Shown here: piece after piece, positions 61,051 to 64,000 of the stretch
Position numbering within the stretch: the first letter of the stretch is position 1
Layout of the letters: every line of letters starts with the position of its first letter
Assembly (NCBI GenBank): GCA_965230625.1
Contig: CBDDLL010000001.1
Coordinates: forward strand, 1,488,001-1,552,000
Length of the DNA: 64,000 nt
From: Saccharicrinis sp965230625
Lineage (GTDB): Bacteria; Bacteroidota; Bacteroidia; Bacteroidales; Marinilabiliaceae
Direction: 5' to 3'
Position numbers and translations under genes: made by a program
Notes under the pieces: generated by a model
What the model was told of the DNA's origin: nothing
What the model saw: only the letters and a program-made list of their open reading frames with translations
The model's database searches: none

Positions 61051-62574
61051 TTAATGTTTGAAATGTCTAATACCTGTTAATACCATCTTCATTCCGTTTT
61101 GGTTACAATAATCAACCGAATCCTGGTCTTTTATTGAACCTCCTGGTTGAATTACAGCTTTTATTCCTGCTTTATTTGCAATTTCAACACAATCAGCAAA
61201 CGGAAAAAAAGCATCACTAGCCATAACGGCTCCTTCTAAATCAAAGTTAAATGTTTTTGCTTTAGCAATAGCTTGATTTAGTGCATCTACCCTTGATGTT
61301 TGTCCAACACCACTTGCAACTAATTGTTTATTTTTTGCTAAAACAATTGCATTTGACTTAGTATGTTTTACTAATTTGTTGGCAAATAATAAGTCTTCAA
61401 CTTCTTCGTTATTAGGTGCTATAGTGGTAGAGTTTTGTAAATCTTCGGATGTTTCCGTTTTCAAATCTTTTTCTTGCGAAAGTACGCCATTTAGTAAAGT
61501 TCTGTTTAAAACTTTTGGCATTTCACTTTCTTTATGAACAAGAATTATCCTGTTCTTTTTTGATTTAAGTATTTCAAGGGCATCCTCGTTATAAGAAGGA
61601 GCAATAATAACTTCAAAAAATATTTTATTTATTTCTTCAGCTGTAGCTAAGTCGATTGCACGGTTAGTAACTAAAATTCCTCCAAAGGCTGAAATTGGAT
61701 CTCCAGCTAAAGCATCTTTCCATGCTTCGGTTAAATTTTCTCTACAAGCTAAACCACAAGCATTATTATGCTTTAATATAGCAAAAGTAGTTTCTTCGAA
61801 ATCACTAATTAAATTAACAGCGGCATCAATATCTAATAAATTATTGTATGAGATTTCTTTACCATGAATTTGGTCGAAAACTTCATCTAAATTACCATAA
61901 AATTTACCAAGCTGGTGAGGATTTTCACCATAGCGTAAAGTTTTAGTAGTATCGTGACTAATTCTTAATGCAGAACCTTGGTCATTGTCAAAATAGTTAA
62001 ATATAGCACTGTCATAATGAGAAGAAACGGCAAAGGCATCTTTGGCAAACACTTTTCGTTCTTCAATTGTTGTAACTCCGTCGTAATCTTTTAATATTTT
62101 TTCAAGATTGGCATATTGAGCTTGAGATGAGATAATAACGACATCTTTAAAGTTTTTTGCAGCAGCTCTAATAAGCGATATACCACCAATATCAATTTTT
62201 TCAATAATATCTTGCTCGGGTGCACCAGATGCAACAGTAGCTTCAAAAGGGTAAAGATCAACTACAACTAAGTCAAATTCTGGTATTTCAAATTCAGCTA
62301 ACTGCTCTTTATCAGAATCGTTATCACGACGTGCTAAAATTCCTCCAAATACTTTGGGATGTAAAGTTTTAACTCTACCTCCTAAAATGGAAGGATATCC
62401 AGTAATGTCTTCAACAGCTGTAACTTCAACACCTATATTCTCGATGAATGCTTTTGTACCACCTGTACTGTATATTTGAACATCAAGCTTATTAAGTGTT
62501 TTAATAATTTCGTCCAATCCATCTTTATGGAAAACCGAAATAAGTGCCGATTTAATTTTTTTTGAGCTACTCAT
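61051..62574 (-). CDS. purH: Bifunctional AICAR transformylase/IMP cyclohydrolase
   Basis: This 507-residue enzyme catalyses the last two steps of purine synthesis, formylation of AICAR and ring closure to IMP. The N-terminal cyclohydrolase part (about 1-195) has ALISVFHKDGLDEI, STGGTKAFIE, and GGRVKTLHPKVFGGILARRD. The transformylase part (about 200-507) has LRYGENPHQLGKFYG, the KHNNACGLA triad with its catalytic histidine, and the VMASDAFFPFADCVEIA end region. Length is typical. It is the first gene of the cluster that includes mreB. Confidence 0.97.
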   Translation of the reverse strand: MSSSKKIKSALISVFHKDGLDEIIKTLNKLDVQIYSTGGTKAFIENIGVEVTAVEDITGYPSILGGRVKTLHPKVFGGILARRDNDSDKEQLAEFEIPEFDLVVVDLYPFEATVASGAPEQDIIEKIDIGGISLIRAAAKNFKDVVIISSQAQYANLEKILKDYDGVTTIEERKVFAKDAFAVSSHYDSAIFNYFDNDQGSALRISHDTTKTLRYGENPHQLGKFYGNLDEVFDQIHGKEISYNNLLDIDAAVNLISDFEETTFAILKHNNACGLACRENLTEAWKDALAGDPISAFGGILVTNRAIDLATAEEINKIFFEVIIAPSYNEDALEILKSKKNRIILVHKESEMPKVLNRTLLNGVLSQEKDLKTETSEDLQNSTTIAPNNEEVEDLLFANKLVKHTKSNAIVLAKNKQLVASGVGQTSRVDALNQAIAKAKTFNFDLEGAVMASDAFFPFADCVEIANKAGIKAVIQPGGSIKDQDSVDYCNQNGMKMVLTGIRHFKH

Positions 62575-62707
62575 TATTTATTTATTATGCAATATTGAAT
62601 TTTAGGTTGTTTAGAGGCATTTAATTACAGAACTAGAAAATAGTGATTTTTTCTGATTAAATAGGTAAAGACACATATTTAAATTATTCCAAAATGCTTA
62701 ACCTCGG

Positions 62708-62738
62708 GCAAAATTAAGAAAATAAGCACATTTATCAA
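62708..62738 (-). promoter_or_regulatory. Full promoter match upstream of purH
   Basis: On the minus strand, TTG (62738-62736), a 19-base spacer and TAATTTTGC (62716-62708) match the Bacteroidota promoter form TTG-N17-23-TAnnTTTGC in every fixed position. The start site would be near 62703, giving a leader of about 130 bases to purH. Confidence 0.6.
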
Positions 62739-62825
62739 GGTAGTAAGTAAATTTCTTGATAGTTTTATAAACCATAAAACAGCATTCAGTTACTTTGGTT
62801 TACTTTTAAAATTAAGTAGGTTATT

Positions 62826-64000
62826 ATGATTGTAGTAATAAAGTTTTTAAATGAGAGCCTTCTTTTTGCTTTAAACGCTCTTAAGTCAAACAAACTAAGG
62901 ACTATACTTACGCTTAGTGGAGTAACCATAGGAATATTTTCTATAATATCAGTTTTTACTTTAATTGATTATTTAGAAAGCAGAATAAACGAAAGTATAC
63001 AATCACTGGGTAATAATGCAGTTTATGTGCAGAAATGGCCATGGACTCCGCCTGAAGGAGAAACAGAATACCCTTGGTGGAGGTATTTAAATCGTCCGGT
63101 ACCATCTTTAAATGAACAAAAGGTTATCGAAAGGAGATCGCAGTTAGCTGAATCTTCCACGTTCGCTATTGCAACTCAGAAAAAAGTAATTTATCAGGAT
63201 AATTCATTTAACAATGTTCAGGTTATGGGTGTGTCTCATAATTTTGATAAGAATTGGACTTTTGAAATAAGAGATGGTAGGTATTTTTCTCCTTTTGAAT
63301 CGAATAATGGAAGTAATGTAATAATTCTTGGAGCTGAAATTGCCAATGAGTTGTTTAATGATAGTGATCCAATTGGGAAGCGGGTTAAAGTAGCCGGAAG
63401 AAAACTAACGGTTATTGGAGTGATTCTTAAACAAGGAAATGATATTTTTGGAAATAGCCTCGATCGTAACGCAGTTATCCCTATTAATTTTGCAAAAGGA
63501 ATGTTTAATATACGAAGCGAAAGCGTTCAGCCTTTTATCATAGTTAAAGCTAAAGAGGGAGTTGCTGTTGATGATTTAATAAGTGAATTAGAGGGGGTAT
63601 TGCGAGCAGAGAGAAAAATTAAACCTTCGCAAGGAAATACTTTTGCTCTTAATAGGATAAGTATTATTCAAAAGCAATTTGATGGTTTGTTCGGAGTGTT
63701 AGACATAGCAGGATGGTTTATAGGAGGATTTTCTATTCTTGTTGGTGGATTTGGAATTGCTAACATTATGTTTGTATCTGTTAAAGAGCGTACAAGAATT
63801 ATTGGTATTCAAAAAGCATTAGGTGCAAAAAGAAGGTTTATTTTATGGCAGTTTTTGTTCGAAAGTGTTTTTCTGAGTTTGTTGGGTGGAGCAACTGGAT
63901 TACTGCTAATTCTTTTAATAGTATTTATTGCAAATACAAGTTTAGATTTGGCTATTCCCCTTACATTTTGGAATATTTTTAGAGCTCTTGCAATCTCTAT
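62826..64000 (+). CDS. ABC transporter permease, MacB/FtsX type (3'-truncated by window)
   Basis: This frame is open from the ATG at 62826 to the window edge, giving 391 codons so far. The N-terminal membrane helix has the MacB-type pattern LRTILTLSGVTIGIFSIIS. A large periplasmic domain follows (about residues 45-270, containing VMGVSHNFDKNW and FNDSDPIGKRVKVAG, the usual MacB_PCD segments). The FtsX helices then begin with the FIGGFSILVGGFGIANIMFVSVKERTRIIGIQKALGAKR region (given here by its pieces GGFGIANIMFVSVKERT and GIQKALGAKR). The transporter would move a lipoprotein, peptide or antibiotic across the envelope with an ATPase partner, not in the window. It is divergent from purH. Confidence 0.9.
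   Translation, partial: MIVVIKFLNESLLFALNALKSNKLRTILTLSGVTIGIFSIISVFTLIDYLESRINESIQSLGNNAVYVQKWPWTPPEGETEYPWWRYLNRPVPSLNEQKVIERRSQLAESSTFAIATQKKVIYQDNSFNNVQVMGVSHNFDKNWTFEIRDGRYFSPFESNNGSNVIILGAEIANELFNDSDPIGKRVKVAGRKLTVIGVILKQGNDIFGNSLDRNAVIPINFAKGMFNIRSESVQPFIIVKAKEGVAVDDLISELEGVLRAERKIKPSQGNTFALNRISIIQKQFDGLFGVLDIAGWFIGGFSILVGGFGIANIMFVSVKERTRIIGIQKALGAKRRFILWQFLFESVFLSLLGGATGLLLILLIVFIANTSLDLAIPLTFWNIFRALAIS

Overview
The window is AT-rich chromosomal DNA from a member of the Bacteroidota, most likely a Bacteroidia/Marinilabiliales-type organism. The evidence is the type IX secretion component PorQ, two proteins with type A T9SS sorting tails, a capsule-assembly Wzi-family protein, DUF5683 and DUF4097-type proteins, TAnnTTTG-type promoter elements, and the gene orders purH-mreB-mreC-mreD-mrdA-rodA and parA-parB-DUF5683-LysM transglycosylase, which are typical of this phylum. 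I see no rRNA, tRNA, CRISPR array, prophage or insertion sequence.

Layout. 1-4.7 kb: a small winged-helix-like gene, a MATE exporter with a structured leader, a DMT exporter and a prohibitin-type membrane protein. 4.7-10 kb: a DUF4097 protein and a mini polysaccharide cluster (GT4 glycosyltransferase, Wzi-like outer-membrane protein, UDP-sugar dehydrogenase). 10-12.8 kb: pfkA-ispH-cmk. 13-19.7 kb: an accessory block (SGNH/MBOAT acetylation pair, Crp/Fnr regulator, SDR, an unknown secreted protein, a GINT1-like beta-propeller) lying between cmk and porQ. 19.8-23.1 kb: porQ, a cysteine-cluster protein, a DMT transporter and a GyrI-like protein. 23.2-31.4 kb: accessory genes (two T9SS cargo proteins, a second Crp/Fnr regulator, a 31-residue membrane peptide, a beta-barrel, a lipoprotein hydrolase, a membrane-linked AraC regulator, a TonB-like protein). 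31.5-37.6 kb: a biotin operon, bioB-A-F-G-C-D, preceded by a small gene and a strong terminator. 37.7-43.1 kb: LysM transglycosylase, DUF5683, parB, parA and a heptose-7-phosphate kinase. 43.5-48.3 kb: metH-metF. 48.5-54.9 kb: aldehyde dehydrogenase, recX, an LPP20-like protein, a flippase-like membrane protein, a PAP2 phosphatase and a KamA-family radical SAM protein. 55.2-62.6 kb: the cell-shape operon and purH. 62.8 kb to the end: an ABC transporter permease cut by the window edge.

How genes work together. BioC and BioG would make pimeloyl-ACP by disguising and then unmasking a fatty-acid primer; BioF, BioA, BioD and BioB complete biotin. MetF supplies methyl-tetrahydrofolate to MetH. MreBCD, PBP2 and RodA form the elongasome. 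PorQ helps export and attach proteins such as the two T9SS cargos.

The most interesting non-coding signals are: a terminator between the small gene at 31557 and bioB whose 5' arm lies inside the small gene's last codons; two matching GTACT-N8-AGTAC palindromes upstream of the lipoprotein hydrolase; an FNR-type box about 41 bp upstream of a predicted start site, next to a Crp/Fnr gene with FNR-like recognition residues; and a five-copy iteron-like array before the aldehyde dehydrogenase. Several start codons were moved from the longest reading frame to a better supported internal start, as explained in the entries.
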